A DNA stretch of 64,000 nt, taken from NCBI GenBank assembly GCA_016219985.1, contig JACRJO010000032.1:496001-560000 (forward strand). The letters are read 5' to 3'. Made by a program: the position numbers and the translations under genes. Positions 1-7,724 of the stretch are shown here, one piece after another. The notes beneath the pieces are model-generated. The model worked only from the letters and a program-made list of their open reading frames with translations, did not search any database and was not told where the DNA came from. Origin of the DNA: Sphingobacteriales bacterium (GTDB taxonomy: Bacteria; Bacteroidota; Bacteroidia; Chitinophagales; Chitinophagaceae). Each line of letters begins with the position of its first letter. The stretch's first letter is position 1.

Positions 1-365
1 CCGTGCTTTTCGCCGCCCACCACAAGGTAGATAACCTGATCAGCACGATTGACTGGAACGGGCAGCAGATTGACGGTCCTACCGATAAAGTGATGGGGTT
101 GGGCAATATCCGGCAAAAATTCGATGCATTTGGCTGGACCACCCTGGAAATGAATGGCAATGATATGGATGATGTGGTGGCTACCCTTGAAAAAGCAAAA
201 ACCCTGACCGGCCAGGGAAAACCCATTGCTATCCTGATGCATACTGCGATGGGGAGGGGGGTTGATTTTATGGAAGGCACCCACGAGTGGCATGGCATTG
301 CACCCAATGACGAGCAATTAGCCAAAGCCCTGGCCCAGTTGCCGGAAACCCTGGGTGATTATTAA
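1..365 (+). CDS. Transketolase N-terminal subunit (3' part, cut by window edge)
   Basis: This is the last 120 or so codons of the thiamine-diphosphate-binding half of transketolase, an enzyme of the non-oxidative pentose phosphate pathway. The visible protein contains 'VDNLISTIDWNGQQIDG' and the end-of-domain segment 'HEWHGIAPNDEQLAKAL', typical for separately encoded N-terminal transketolase subunits. The protein stops at the place where a full-length enzyme would continue into the pyrimidine-binding domain, so it is a split-type subunit and not a truncated full-length gene. The 5' end is outside the window. A terminator hairpin follows directly, so no C-terminal subunit gene lies downstream here. 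Confidence 0.9.
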   Translation, partial: VLFAAHHKVDNLISTIDWNGQQIDGPTDKVMGLGNIRQKFDAFGWTTLEMNGNDMDDVVATLEKAKTLTGQGKPIAILMHTAMGRGVDFMEGTHEWHGIAPNDEQLAKALAQLPETLGDY

Positions 366-386
366 AACGACTTATCGCTAAATAAA

Positions 387-416
387 AGGCTGTGCCGGCT
401 GGTGCGGCCTTTTTTT
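387..416 (+). terminator. Rho-independent terminator after transketolase
   Basis: A short GC stem (AGGCTG paired with CGGCCT, one G-T pair) with a 12-base loop is followed by a run of seven T. It lies 22 bases after the transketolase stop codon and between convergent genes. Confidence 0.7.
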
Positions 417-428
417 ATACCGGGCAGC

Positions 429-1658
429 TCATTCACTGCGCAATGAAAATTCCTGCCGGGCGGCTTTCCGGGAGGGGATCCAGGAAGCCAGGAAAGAAAT
501 AAAGAAAACGGTTCCGCCCACCAGTACAAAATCCCAGGCCTTTAGTTTGACGGGGTAATAATCGATCAGGAAAGAACCTCCCTGCAATGGGATCAAATGA
601 TAGTTAACCTGAAGCCAGGCCAGCAGCAGGGCGAACAACATCCCAATCCCCCCGCCGACCCCGGCCAGCAGCAACCCCTCGCTTAAAAAGACCCGCTGGA
701 TAAAGCCCTGGTTGCCGCCCAGGGCATGCAGGACACTGATATCTTTTTGTTTTTCCAGCACCAGCATGGTCAGCGCCCCGATCATATTAAACGCGGCCAC
801 AATCAGGATCAGGCAAAGCACTCCGTACACGATCCATCTTTCCACGTTCATGATGGAATACAGGGACCGGTTCTGCTGGTACCTGTCCTGTACCAGGTAA
901 CCGCGGCCAAAGATCTTTTCCACGGCCCGTTTCGACTCGTCCAGGGTCCCCGGATCTTTGAGTGAGATCTCGATCCCGCTGTATTCATCCGGCCCCAGCC
1001 GCAGGGAACGGCGCAGGAAATCAATATTGGTAATGCCGTACTTGTTATCAAAATCCTGCTGGATCATGAACGCAGCGGATGACCAGGCTGAATCAATGCT
1101 GATATCTTCCAGGAAATCGATCTGCCTGGAACGGGTCTTCCGGGGCAGGTAAATATTCAGGGGCAGCAGGTTCCGGTCGGCATAGATTCCCAGCGCATCT
1201 TCCACCCCTGCGCCCAGCACGAGGCGGGGTTCATCAACAGTACCCGTATTGTATTCCCCGTTGATCAGGTGATCGGCCACCCCGGTTACATAGCGATAAT
1301 TTTCATCCACACCCTTCAGGTAGATCACCGTCTGGTTATCGCCGTTCTGCAGCATGGCTTTTTCCTCTAATACCCTGGCAAAATTGCGAACGGAGGCCAC
1401 GCCTTTCAGTTGCTCCACCTGGGCGGCGCTTACCGTCATTACTTTCCCGGAAGCCGGGGATACGCTCAGGTCGGTATAAAAAGTGGAATAAAGGGATTTG
1501 ACCAGGCCTTCAAACCCATTGAAGACACTCAGCACCAGGATCAGCGCCGTAGTGCCGATGATGATGGCGGCAATACTGGTCCAGGCAATGATATTGATGG
1601 CATTGGTGGACTTTTTTGCTTTAAAATAACGCCAGGCAAAAAGAAAGTTCAACAGCAA
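429..1658 (-). CDS. FtsX-family ABC transporter permease (LolC/LolE-type)
   Basis: A 409-residue inner-membrane permease of the MacB/FtsX superfamily, the kind that releases lipoproteins toward the outer membrane. The N-terminus 'FLFAWRYFKAKKSTNAINII' followed by a hydrophobic helix at about residues 25-48 is the classic LolC/E start. A long periplasmic domain follows, and three more membrane helices lie near residues 275-300, 325-350 and 375-398. The FtsX-core phrase 'LEKQKDISVLHALGG' is present. The ATPase partner (LolD) is not in the window. It lies 31 bases downstream of rbfA on the same strand and may be co-transcribed with it. Exact substrate is inferred from the family only. Confidence 0.85.
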   Translation of the reverse strand: MLLNFLFAWRYFKAKKSTNAINIIAWTSIAAIIIGTTALILVLSVFNGFEGLVKSLYSTFYTDLSVSPASGKVMTVSAAQVEQLKGVASVRNFARVLEEKAMLQNGDNQTVIYLKGVDENYRYVTGVADHLINGEYNTGTVDEPRLVLGAGVEDALGIYADRNLLPLNIYLPRKTRSRQIDFLEDISIDSAWSSAAFMIQQDFDNKYGITNIDFLRRSLRLGPDEYSGIEISLKDPGTLDESKRAVEKIFGRGYLVQDRYQQNRSLYSIMNVERWIVYGVLCLILIVAAFNMIGALTMLVLEKQKDISVLHALGGNQGFIQRVFLSEGLLLAGVGGGIGMLFALLLAWLQVNYHLIPLQGGSFLIDYYPVKLKAWDFVLVGGTVFFISFLASWIPSRKAARQEFSLRSE

Positions 1659-1689
1659 AGGATTTAATCAGTTAACCGGGGCTCCCGGG

Positions 1690-2073
1690 TCATTCCGCTT
1701 TAGCGGAAGGGCCACTCCTGCGTTCTTCTTCAATTTTTTTAAAGAGTTCTTCCATTTTGAACACATGATCCAGGGTATCGTCATGAAAAAATTTCAGGAC
1801 CGGAATGCTCCGCAGCTGGTGCCGTACCCGGCCGGCCAGTTCCTTTTTAATTTCATGGTGCCGCTCCCCGATCCGGTGCAGGGCGGCTTTGACGTCTTTT
1901 ACCTGGAAAAAACTTACATAAAACCGGGCCTCCAGTAAATCCGGCGTCACTTTCACCGAAGAAATGGATACCAATCCCCCGTCGATCATATTGAGGCCCA
2001 ACCGTTGAAAAATGCCGTTCATCTCCTCATTCAGCAACCCGGCGATCTGTTTCTGTCTTTTACCTTCTTCCAT
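1690..2073 (-). CDS. rbfA: 30S ribosome-binding factor A
   Basis: A 127-residue KH-type protein that assists late maturation of the 30S ribosomal subunit and processing of 16S rRNA. The N-terminus 'RQKQIAGLLNEEMNGIFQRL', the core 'VSISSVKVTPDLLEARFYVSFF' region and the 'RHQLRSIPVLKFFHDDTLDHVFKME' end are characteristic of RbfA. Length is normal for the family. It is transcribed divergently from the MsbA-like exporter, with 92 bases between the start codons. Confidence 0.93.
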   Translation of the reverse strand: MEEGKRQKQIAGLLNEEMNGIFQRLGLNMIDGGLVSISSVKVTPDLLEARFYVSFFQVKDVKAALHRIGERHHEIKKELAGRVRHQLRSIPVLKFFHDDTLDHVFKMEELFKKIEEERRSGPSAKAE

Positions 2074-2165
2074 ACGTATGAGATTGTGTACTGCCGGTCT
2101 TTATAAACTTCGGCAGACGCTGTAAAATTAGTTACTTTGCCCCGTTTACGCATCCAAATAAACCG

Positions 2166-3989
2166 ATGAAGCAATATTCCCGCATTTTCCAGTATATGGG
2201 CCCTTTCAAGGGTAAGATCGTCCTCTATTTCCTGTTCATCCTGCTGAGCATCATTTTTTCCATTGTCTCCATCGGTATGCTGATGCCCTTTCTCCAGGTG
2301 ATCTTTACTGATACAAGTCCGGCTTGTATCAATTGCAGCCCCTTAGCCCGTACCAGCAGCAATTTCCTGATTCAGTCTATCAATGATTTCCTGAACCAGT
2401 CGCTGAATACCCGGGGTAAAATACCCACCCTGGGCTTTATTTGTTTTTTCCTGATTGGATTTATCCTGCTTAAAAACCTTTTCCTCTACCTGTCTTATTA
2501 CGTACTGAACCCGTTAAAGAACAGGGTGGTGAACCAGTTGAGGGAGGACCTGTATGATAAAGTGCTGCGGCTGCCCATTGGTTTTTTCAATGAAAAAAGA
2601 AAAGGCGACCTGATGAGCCGGATGACCAATGATGTGAATGAAGTGGAAACCTCCGTGGTAGGCACCCTGGAGGGCTGGATCCGGGACCCGATGACGATCC
2701 TTATCACCCTCACGGCCTTATTACTGATCAGCTACCAGCTTACGCTTTTTATCCTGGCGCTCATCCCCGTACTGGGACTGGTAATCGGGCGGATCACCCG
2801 GTCCTTAAAACGGCATTCGCAGGATGTGGCCAAAAAATACGGGGAGACCCTTTCCACCCTGGATGAAACCCTGGGCGGGCTGCGCGTCATCAAAGCCTTT
2901 AACGTGGAAAAGATACTGAGGACCAAATTCTTTAAGGGCAATGACGAATTACTGCATTCGAAAAATAAGATCAGTTACCGCAGGGATCTTGCCTCCCCCT
3001 TATCCGAAGTAATGGGAGTGGCCCTGTTCACGGCTGTATTGTATTACGGGGGGGTGCTGGTGCTGCAAAACCAGTTCCTGCAGGCATCGGCCTTCCTGAT
3101 GTTCCTCGGCGTGTTTTACAATATTATCAACCCGGCCAAAACCTTATCCACCTCTTTCAGCAATATGCGCAAGGGTGCCGCGGCCATCGGGCGGATCGAA
3201 GAAATATTAAAAACCCCGGTGACAGTGGATGATAATCCCAACGGGAAATTATTACCGGCCTTTACCGGTAAGATCGAATTCAGGAATGTACGGTTTGCCT
3301 ATGAAGATGTGGTGATCCTCGATGATATCAACCTGACCATTGAAAAAGGAAAGACCGTGGCCCTGGTGGGTTCCTCCGGCGCCGGCAAGTCCACCCTGGC
3401 CGATCTCGTGCCCCGCTTCCACGATGTAACCGGCGGGGAGGTGCTTATCGACGGGGTGAATATCAAAGACTATTCACTGAGCTCAGTCCGCAGTTTGATG
3501 AGTATCGTTACCCAGGAGCCTATTCTTTTCAATGATACCATTGCGAACAATATTGCGCTGGGGCAACAGGGCGCCACACCCGAACAGATCGAAGCGGCCG
3601 CAAAGATTGCCAATGCGCATGATTTTATCCTGAAAAAGGAAGCTGGTTATAACAGCAATATCGGCGACCGCGGTTCCAAACTCAGCGGCGGGGAAAGACA
3701 AAGGCTGACCATTGCGCGGGCGGTATTAAAAAATCCCCCGATCCTGATCCTCGATGAAGCCACTTCATCCCTTGATACCGAGAGCGAAAGGCTGGTACAG
3801 GATGCCATTAATAATATGATGCAGAACCGGACCAGTATTGTGATTGCCCACCGGCTGAGTACAATCCGGCATGCGGATGAGATCATTGTACTTCAGAAAG
3901 GAAAAATTGTAGAAAGGGGAAATCATGATTCGCTGATGGCGCAGAATGGGTTTTACCGGAAATTGGTAGAAATGCAGGAAGTAAGATAG
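2166..3989 (+). CDS. ABC exporter, ATP-binding/permease fusion (MsbA-like)
   Basis: A 607-residue half-transporter with an N-terminal six-helix membrane domain (about residues 1-330) and a C-terminal nucleotide-binding domain. Walker A 'GSSGAGKST' lies near residues 402-410, the signature 'LSGGERQR' near 505, and Walker B 'ILILDEATSSLD' near 527; the H-loop 'IVIAHRLSTI' is also present. Architecture and length match MsbA-type lipid A flippases or related lipid/drug exporters that work as homodimers. There are two closely placed Cys residues in the first periplasmic loop ('PACINCSP'), which is unusual for MsbA and could be metal-binding or a disulfide. Substrate cannot be fixed from sequence. 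Confidence 0.9.
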   Translation: MKQYSRIFQYMGPFKGKIVLYFLFILLSIIFSIVSIGMLMPFLQVIFTDTSPACINCSPLARTSSNFLIQSINDFLNQSLNTRGKIPTLGFICFFLIGFILLKNLFLYLSYYVLNPLKNRVVNQLREDLYDKVLRLPIGFFNEKRKGDLMSRMTNDVNEVETSVVGTLEGWIRDPMTILITLTALLLISYQLTLFILALIPVLGLVIGRITRSLKRHSQDVAKKYGETLSTLDETLGGLRVIKAFNVEKILRTKFFKGNDELLHSKNKISYRRDLASPLSEVMGVALFTAVLYYGGVLVLQNQFLQASAFLMFLGVFYNIINPAKTLSTSFSNMRKGAAAIGRIEEILKTPVTVDDNPNGKLLPAFTGKIEFRNVRFAYEDVVILDDINLTIEKGKTVALVGSSGAGKSTLADLVPRFHDVTGGEVLIDGVNIKDYSLSSVRSLMSIVTQEPILFNDTIANNIALGQQGATPEQIEAAAKIANAHDFILKKEAGYNSNIGDRGSKLSGGERQRLTIARAVLKNPPILILDEATSSLDTESERLVQDAINNMMQNRTSIVIAHRLSTIRHADEIIVLQKGKIVERGNHDSLMAQNGFYRKLVEMQEVR

Positions 3990-3990
3990 T

Positions 3991-4015
3991 TTGTAGTTGG
4001 TAGTTGGTAGTCAAC
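3991..4015. repeat. Heptad-period intergenic array (GTAGTTG type)
   Basis: Three to four degenerate 7-base units (consensus GGTAGTT) start immediately after the TAG stop codon of the ABC exporter gene. One of many period-7 arrays in this window. Confidence 0.7.
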
Positions 4016-4612
4016 AGCCCCTACTGGGGGGATTATTTTGGATACTGTGGCATTAGGCTTTTGGGGGCACCATAAACCCCGAAGAGGCCCCTCCCGTTCT
4101 TATCGCCTAACCGGCAAAATTGGTATTTGCCTGCGGCAAATAAAGATAGCCGGGAAGACGGGAAGTGCGGGAAGCGGGTGGTAAGTAAGGAACTTTTTGC
4201 TTCTTATACTTTTACGGCAACAAGACCTGCCACGCCTCTCATCAGAACGGCGCACCCGGGCGGGTTTTCGATTTATAACCAGGTTAGCGATCTCCCAATA
4301 ATCTAACCTGCCGATCACAATACCCCCGGGGTGAAGGGGTCTATCCCCGCCCCTGTGCTGCCAACAATACAAACCTGCGGAGTGGAAACAGCCAGTGTTT
4401 AATATGCTCCGATACATAGCCAGGGCATGTCCGACTTTAAAGCGTACCATGCGCTTTAACCCCGAACAAGGTACGGCTCAATCTATACGATGGTATGGAG
4501 AAGTCTCGAAGAACTATCTAATCGCGCCCGGGTGTCTTATAAGAAATTTAATCCAAAACAACAAGTACCGTACGGCTCAAAATTATGCTGACCCGGAAAT
4601 TAATTTTACGCT
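4016..4612. other. About 600-base region without a recognisable gene
   Basis: Between the exporter and the 111-residue protein I find no convincing gene. Two overlapping open frames (4100-4450 minus and 4395-4661 plus) have unlike-protein composition, rich in Arg, Cys and Pro or in frame with nothing known. An 11-base direct repeat GTACGGCTCAA occurs at about 4471 and again at about 4570. The stretch could hold a decayed gene or an untranslated RNA, but nothing in it proves either. Confidence 0.4.
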
Positions 4613-4948
4613 ATGGGAAAACAAAAAAACAGCTGCTTCAGGGGCAGCATTAACAATATGACCGGTTACGTAATGAACGGCAAAGGCTATTTACGTTCAA
4701 AAAGTTCATTAACCGGCAAACGTGTGAAAAACAGTCCGGAATTTAAAAAGACGATGGAGCTCGCCCGGAAACTCGGGGAAGCATCCACACTGGCTTCGGA
4801 ACTGTACAAGACCGTTCCGGCCGGCAACAAAAGTATCCGGCTTTTCCGGCTGATCACCGGACTGGTGATAACCGGTTTTAAAAAGGGGAACACAGAAGCC
4901 GAGGTCCGTAAGGAAGTACTGGTGGAAATACCGTCGCTGATGAAATAG
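4613..4948 (+). CDS. Conserved hypothetical protein, 111 residues
   Basis: A small basic protein with no signal peptide and no enzyme motif that I recognise. The Gly/Asn-rich start 'SCFRGSINNMTGYVMNGKGY' followed by a helical Lys-rich middle ('KNSPEFKKTMELARKLGEAS') has normal protein composition. From memory, similar proteins occur in Chitinophagaceae genomes; I have not verified this. The start at 4613 keeps the 'MGKQKN' beginning. It stands alone, flanked by repeat-rich non-coding DNA on both sides. Function unknown; the basic composition would fit nucleic-acid or ribosome contact, but that is a guess. Confidence 0.65.
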   Translation: MGKQKNSCFRGSINNMTGYVMNGKGYLRSKSSLTGKRVKNSPEFKKTMELARKLGEASTLASELYKTVPAGNKSIRLFRLITGLVITGFKKGNTEAEVRKEVLVEIPSLMK

Positions 4949-4952
4949 GGCA

Positions 4953-4976
4953 AGCTGCGAGGGATGAGCTGCGAGC
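4953..4976. repeat. Heptad-period array (AGCTGCG type)
   Basis: Units AGCTGCG / AGGGATG / AGCTGCG begin within 5 bases of the stop codon of the 111-residue gene. The same motif recurs near 18739. Confidence 0.6.
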
Positions 4977-5031
4977 CTGCCGGCCGGCAAAGGCAGGTGG
5001 CGATCCTGCAGGACTGATTCTAACTATAAGT

Positions 5032-5061
5032 CTCGAAACTCGTAACTCGCGGCTCGTAACT
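5032..5061. repeat. Heptad-period array (CTCGNAA type)
   Basis: Four units CTCGAAA, CTCGTAA, CTCGCGG, CTCGTAA follow each other with an exact 7-base step. Confidence 0.7.
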
Positions 5062-5100
5062 TATAGTAATCAACCTTGTCATTGACTTACGGCTACTTAC

Positions 5101-5135
5101 TATCGACTATCGACTAACGACTATCGACTAAAAGA
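5101..5135. repeat. Heptad-period array (TATCGAC type)
   Basis: Units TATCGAC, TATCGAC, TAACGAC, TATCGAC run up to the 3' end of the acyl-CoA dehydrogenase gene, whose TAG stop (minus strand, 5136-5138) lies at the array edge. Confidence 0.75.
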
Positions 5136-6275
5136 CTACCTCAACACTTCCCGGCTAATGACTATCTTCTGAATCTCACTCGTCCCCTCCCCAATCGTGC
5201 AAAGCTTGGCATCCCGGTAAAATTTTTCGACAGGGAAATCCTTGGTATAGCCATACCCGCCGAAGACCTGTACGGCATCATTGGCGACTTTCACCGCCAC
5301 TTCACTGGCGTAGTATTTGGCCATGGCGGCTTCTTTGGTCATGGGTAAGTGACGATCTTTGAGATCGCAGGCCTGCAGGATGAGCAGCTCGGCCGCGGCA
5401 ATTTCAGTCGCCATATCGGCCAGCTTGAAGGAGATGCCCTGGAAAGATGAAATGGGTTTATCAAACTGGTACCGTTCCTGCGAATATTGTAAAGCGGCTT
5501 CATAAGCTCCTTTGGCAATACCCAGGGCAAGGGAGGCAATGGAGATCCGGCCGCCATCGAGTACTTTCATGGCCTGTTTAAATCCCTCCCCCACTTCACC
5601 GAGCCGGTGGCTGTCGGGTACTCGGCAATGATCAAAGACCATCTCGGCCGTTTCGCTGGCGCGCATACCGAGTTTGTTTTCTTTTTTACCGGCGCTAAAG
5701 CCGGGGGTGCCCCTTTCCACCACAAAAGTGGTGGAGTTATTCTTCGCACGGGATTCGCCGGTCCGGCAGATAACGACCGCCACATCCCCGCTGTTGCCAT
5801 GTGTGATCCAGTTCTTGGTACCGTTAATGATCCAGTGGTCCCCGTCCTTGACTGCCGTGCATTTCATATTCCCTGCGTCGCTACCGGTATTGGCTTCGGT
5901 CAGTCCCCAGGCCCCGATCCATTCGGCGGTGGCCAGTTTGGGCAACCATTTCAGCTTCTGCTCTTCATTTCCAAAAGCAAGGACATGACCGGTACAGAGG
6001 GAATTATGGGCCGCCAGGCTCAGCCCGACGGAACCACATACTTTGGCGATCTCCTCAATAATCGTTTTATATTCAAAATAACTAAGTCCCGCCCCGCCGT
6101 ATTCATGCGGCACGAGCACGCCCATCATCCCCAGCTTTCCCATTTCCTTAAAAACCTGCACAGGGAAGACCTGGCTTTCGTCCCATTCCATCACATGGGG
6201 TTTGATATATTGTTTTGCAAAATCCCGGGCGGTCTGGGCGACCTGTTGCGTAAGTTCTGAGGTTTGAAAGTTCAT
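5136..6275 (-). CDS. Acyl-CoA dehydrogenase
   Basis: A 379-residue FAD-dependent flavoprotein that introduces the alpha-beta double bond in acyl-CoA substrates and passes electrons to ETF. It shows the N-terminal 'YGGAGLSYFEYKTIIEEIAK' segment, the FAD/substrate phrase 'WGLTEANTGSDAGN', 'FGGYGYTKDFPVEKFYRDAK' and the catalytic-base region 'IGEGTSEIQ'. The start was placed at the Met of 'MNFQTSELT'; a longer frame to 6332 would add 19 residues encoded by a strong hairpin (6306-6334), which is unlikely to be coding. Short- or branched-chain specificity is likely from similarity to SCAD/isovaleryl types but not provable. It appears monocistronic. Confidence 0.93.
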   Translation of the reverse strand: MNFQTSELTQQVAQTARDFAKQYIKPHVMEWDESQVFPVQVFKEMGKLGMMGVLVPHEYGGAGLSYFEYKTIIEEIAKVCGSVGLSLAAHNSLCTGHVLAFGNEEQKLKWLPKLATAEWIGAWGLTEANTGSDAGNMKCTAVKDGDHWIINGTKNWITHGNSGDVAVVICRTGESRAKNNSTTFVVERGTPGFSAGKKENKLGMRASETAEMVFDHCRVPDSHRLGEVGEGFKQAMKVLDGGRISIASLALGIAKGAYEAALQYSQERYQFDKPISSFQGISFKLADMATEIAAAELLILQACDLKDRHLPMTKEAAMAKYYASEVAVKVANDAVQVFGGYGYTKDFPVEKFYRDAKLCTIGEGTSEIQKIVISREVLR

Positions 6276-6305
6276 ATAAAAGAGACCGTTCTTATTTTTT
6301 AATAA

Positions 6306-6334
6306 CTGTGCCACTCCTGTTCGGGGTGGCACAG
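6306..6334. other. Strong stem-loop between MBL hydrolase and acyl-CoA dehydrogenase genes
   Basis: Arms CTGTGCCACTCC and GGGGTGGCACAG pair over 12 bases (one T-G wobble) around the 5-base loop TGTTC. Neither side carries a T run, so it may be a weak terminator of the MBL gene on the minus strand or a 5' leader structure of the dehydrogenase mRNA. Confidence 0.55.
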
Positions 6335-6432
6335 CATCTCGGCTTAGAGATTACAGCAAGCATTGTTAAAGGCAGTACAAGGTTAGGAAATTTCTGCAAA
6401 ACTAACAAGTGTTAGCCTGAAATAATTTTCCG

Positions 6433-7212
6433 CTACCTGAATTCCAACTGCATCCCATCCCAGGCCAGGTGGATATGATCCGGTAGTTCAGCCTCGATAT
6501 CGGCGTGCAGCCCCACCTGGTGCGACAAATGGGTTAGCCAGCCTTCAGGGATCTGCAGTTCCTGGATCATGTCCACCGCCTCTCCCAGGGTGAAATGAGA
6601 AATATGATGTTGTTTCCGGAGTGCATTCAGGACCAGCACTTGGCTGCCCCGGATCTTTTCCTTTTCTGTTTCCTCGATCCGGTTAGCATCGGTAATATAG
6701 GTAAACCGGCCGAAGCGAAAGCCCAGGACCGGCATTTTGAGGTGCCATACCTGTACGGGAATAACGGGAATATCGCCGACCATAAAGGGAGCATCGGAAA
6801 TCGTGTTCAGGTTCAGTTCGGGGATACCGGGGTACTTGTTATCCGCAAAGGCATAATAAAAATCCCGGCGCACCGCTTCCTCGGTCAGTGAATCCGCATA
6901 CACATCAATATGCTTTCGGGTGAAGAAATTAAAAGCCCGGACATCATCCAGTCCCGCCATATGATCCTTATGGGGATGGGTGAAGACAACCGCATCCAAA
7001 TGTTTCACTTTTTGCCGGAGCATCTGGTAACGGAAATCAGGCCCGGTATCGACGACCAGGGTTGTTTTAGCAGATTGTACCAGTATGCTTGACCGTAAGC
7101 GGTTATCTTTTTTATCGGCCGAAGTACATACTTCACAATCGCAGCCAATCATGGGCACCCCGCTGCTGGTGCCGGTACCCAGGAATGTTATTTTGAGCGG
7201 AGGACAGGTCAC
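6433..7212 (-). CDS. MBL-fold metallo-hydrolase (PhnP/RNase Z-like)
   Basis: A 259-residue metallo-beta-lactamase-fold hydrolase. The start 'ITFLGTGTSSGVPMIGCDC' is typical of the PhnP branch, whose paired Cys ('CDCEVC') can bind a structural zinc. The metal site motif HxHxDH is present as 'HPHKDH', with later ligands in 'DTGPDF', 'YITDANRI' and 'LTHLSHQV'. Members hydrolyse phosphodiesters such as cyclic phosphates or act on RNA; without the phn operon the substrate here is unknown. It sits between the acyl-CoA dehydrogenase and a small conserved protein on the same strand. Confidence 0.88.
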   Translation of the reverse strand: MTCPPLKITFLGTGTSSGVPMIGCDCEVCTSADKKDNRLRSSILVQSAKTTLVVDTGPDFRYQMLRQKVKHLDAVVFTHPHKDHMAGLDDVRAFNFFTRKHIDVYADSLTEEAVRRDFYYAFADNKYPGIPELNLNTISDAPFMVGDIPVIPVQVWHLKMPVLGFRFGRFTYITDANRIEETEKEKIRGSQVLVLNALRKQHHISHFTLGEAVDMIQELQIPEGWLTHLSHQVGLHADIEAELPDHIHLAWDGMQLEFR

Positions 7213-7223
7213 GGGGTAAAGTT

Positions 7224-7265
7224 AGTTGGAAAGTCGGGAAGTCGGAAAGTTGGGAAGACGGAAAG
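7224..7265. repeat. Period-8 intergenic array (AGTCGGAA type)
   Basis: Five degenerate 8-base units of the AGTYGGRA kind lie just upstream of the MBL gene start (minus strand). This is a variant of the period-7 arrays seen elsewhere. Confidence 0.6.
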
Positions 7266-7355
7266 AATGACTCCGTTATGGGAAATGACTTTATAAAGTT
7301 GAAGAATGCTTCTTCCGGCCTTCCGGGCTTTCCGGCTTCTGCTCTCTCTTCTCTC

Positions 7356-7631
7356 TCAGTTCTCTTCTGTTTCCAGTTTGGCGAGGACGCTGGCATATAG
7401 TTTGGCCGATTCTTCCGATAAAAGTCCGGGATCGATCTCCAACTGGGGGATCAGGTCCACCAGGGTATTGATGCGGCCTTCGATTTGCAGGAATTTATTC
7501 AGTACCACGACTTTCTTCTGTTCCAGGATACAATAGCCGCTCTGGAAGGTTCCTCTTTCATACCGCAGCACATAGCCCGCCTGTTCGGGAATCGCCTCTA
7601 ATTTATCAAGCATGGACTGGTTATACTTCAT
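7356..7631 (-). CDS. Conserved hypothetical protein, 91 residues
   Basis: A small soluble acidic protein with good coding character: 'MKYNQSMLDKLEAIPEQAGY' then a beta-rich middle ('VLRYERGTFQSGYCILEQKK') and a helical C-terminus. No signal peptide, membrane helix or catalytic motif is visible. It is transcribed away from the DUF3857 gene, and 143 bases upstream of the MBL gene on the same strand, separated from it by a repeat array. I do not recognise a functional family. Confidence 0.7.
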   Translation of the reverse strand: MKYNQSMLDKLEAIPEQAGYVLRYERGTFQSGYCILEQKKVVVLNKFLQIEGRINTLVDLIPQLEIDPGLLSEESAKLYASVLAKLETEEN

Positions 7632-7701
7632 GCTACAAATTTATAAAGCCGGGTGACGGAAATCATGGCTTTTTATCAAATCTTATCCACAACAGTTTTT
7701 A

Positions 7702-7709
7702 TATATTTG
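7702..7709 (+). promoter_or_regulatory. Bacteroidota -7 box upstream of DUF3857 gene
   Basis: TATATTTG is an exact match to the Bacteroidota sigma-ABfr -7 consensus TAnnTTTG and lies 15 bases before the ATG at 7725. A clear -33 TTTG is not visible at the right spacing. The box supports 7725 over 7653 as the start codon. Confidence 0.5.
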
Positions 7710-7724
7710 GGGAGACCTGATTAT

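Noticed and set aside
4100..4661. Two overlapping open frames (4100-4450 minus, 4395-4661 plus)
   Set aside because: Composition rich in Arg/Cys/Pro, no similarity that I recognise, and each overlaps the other or the better-supported 4613-4948 gene.
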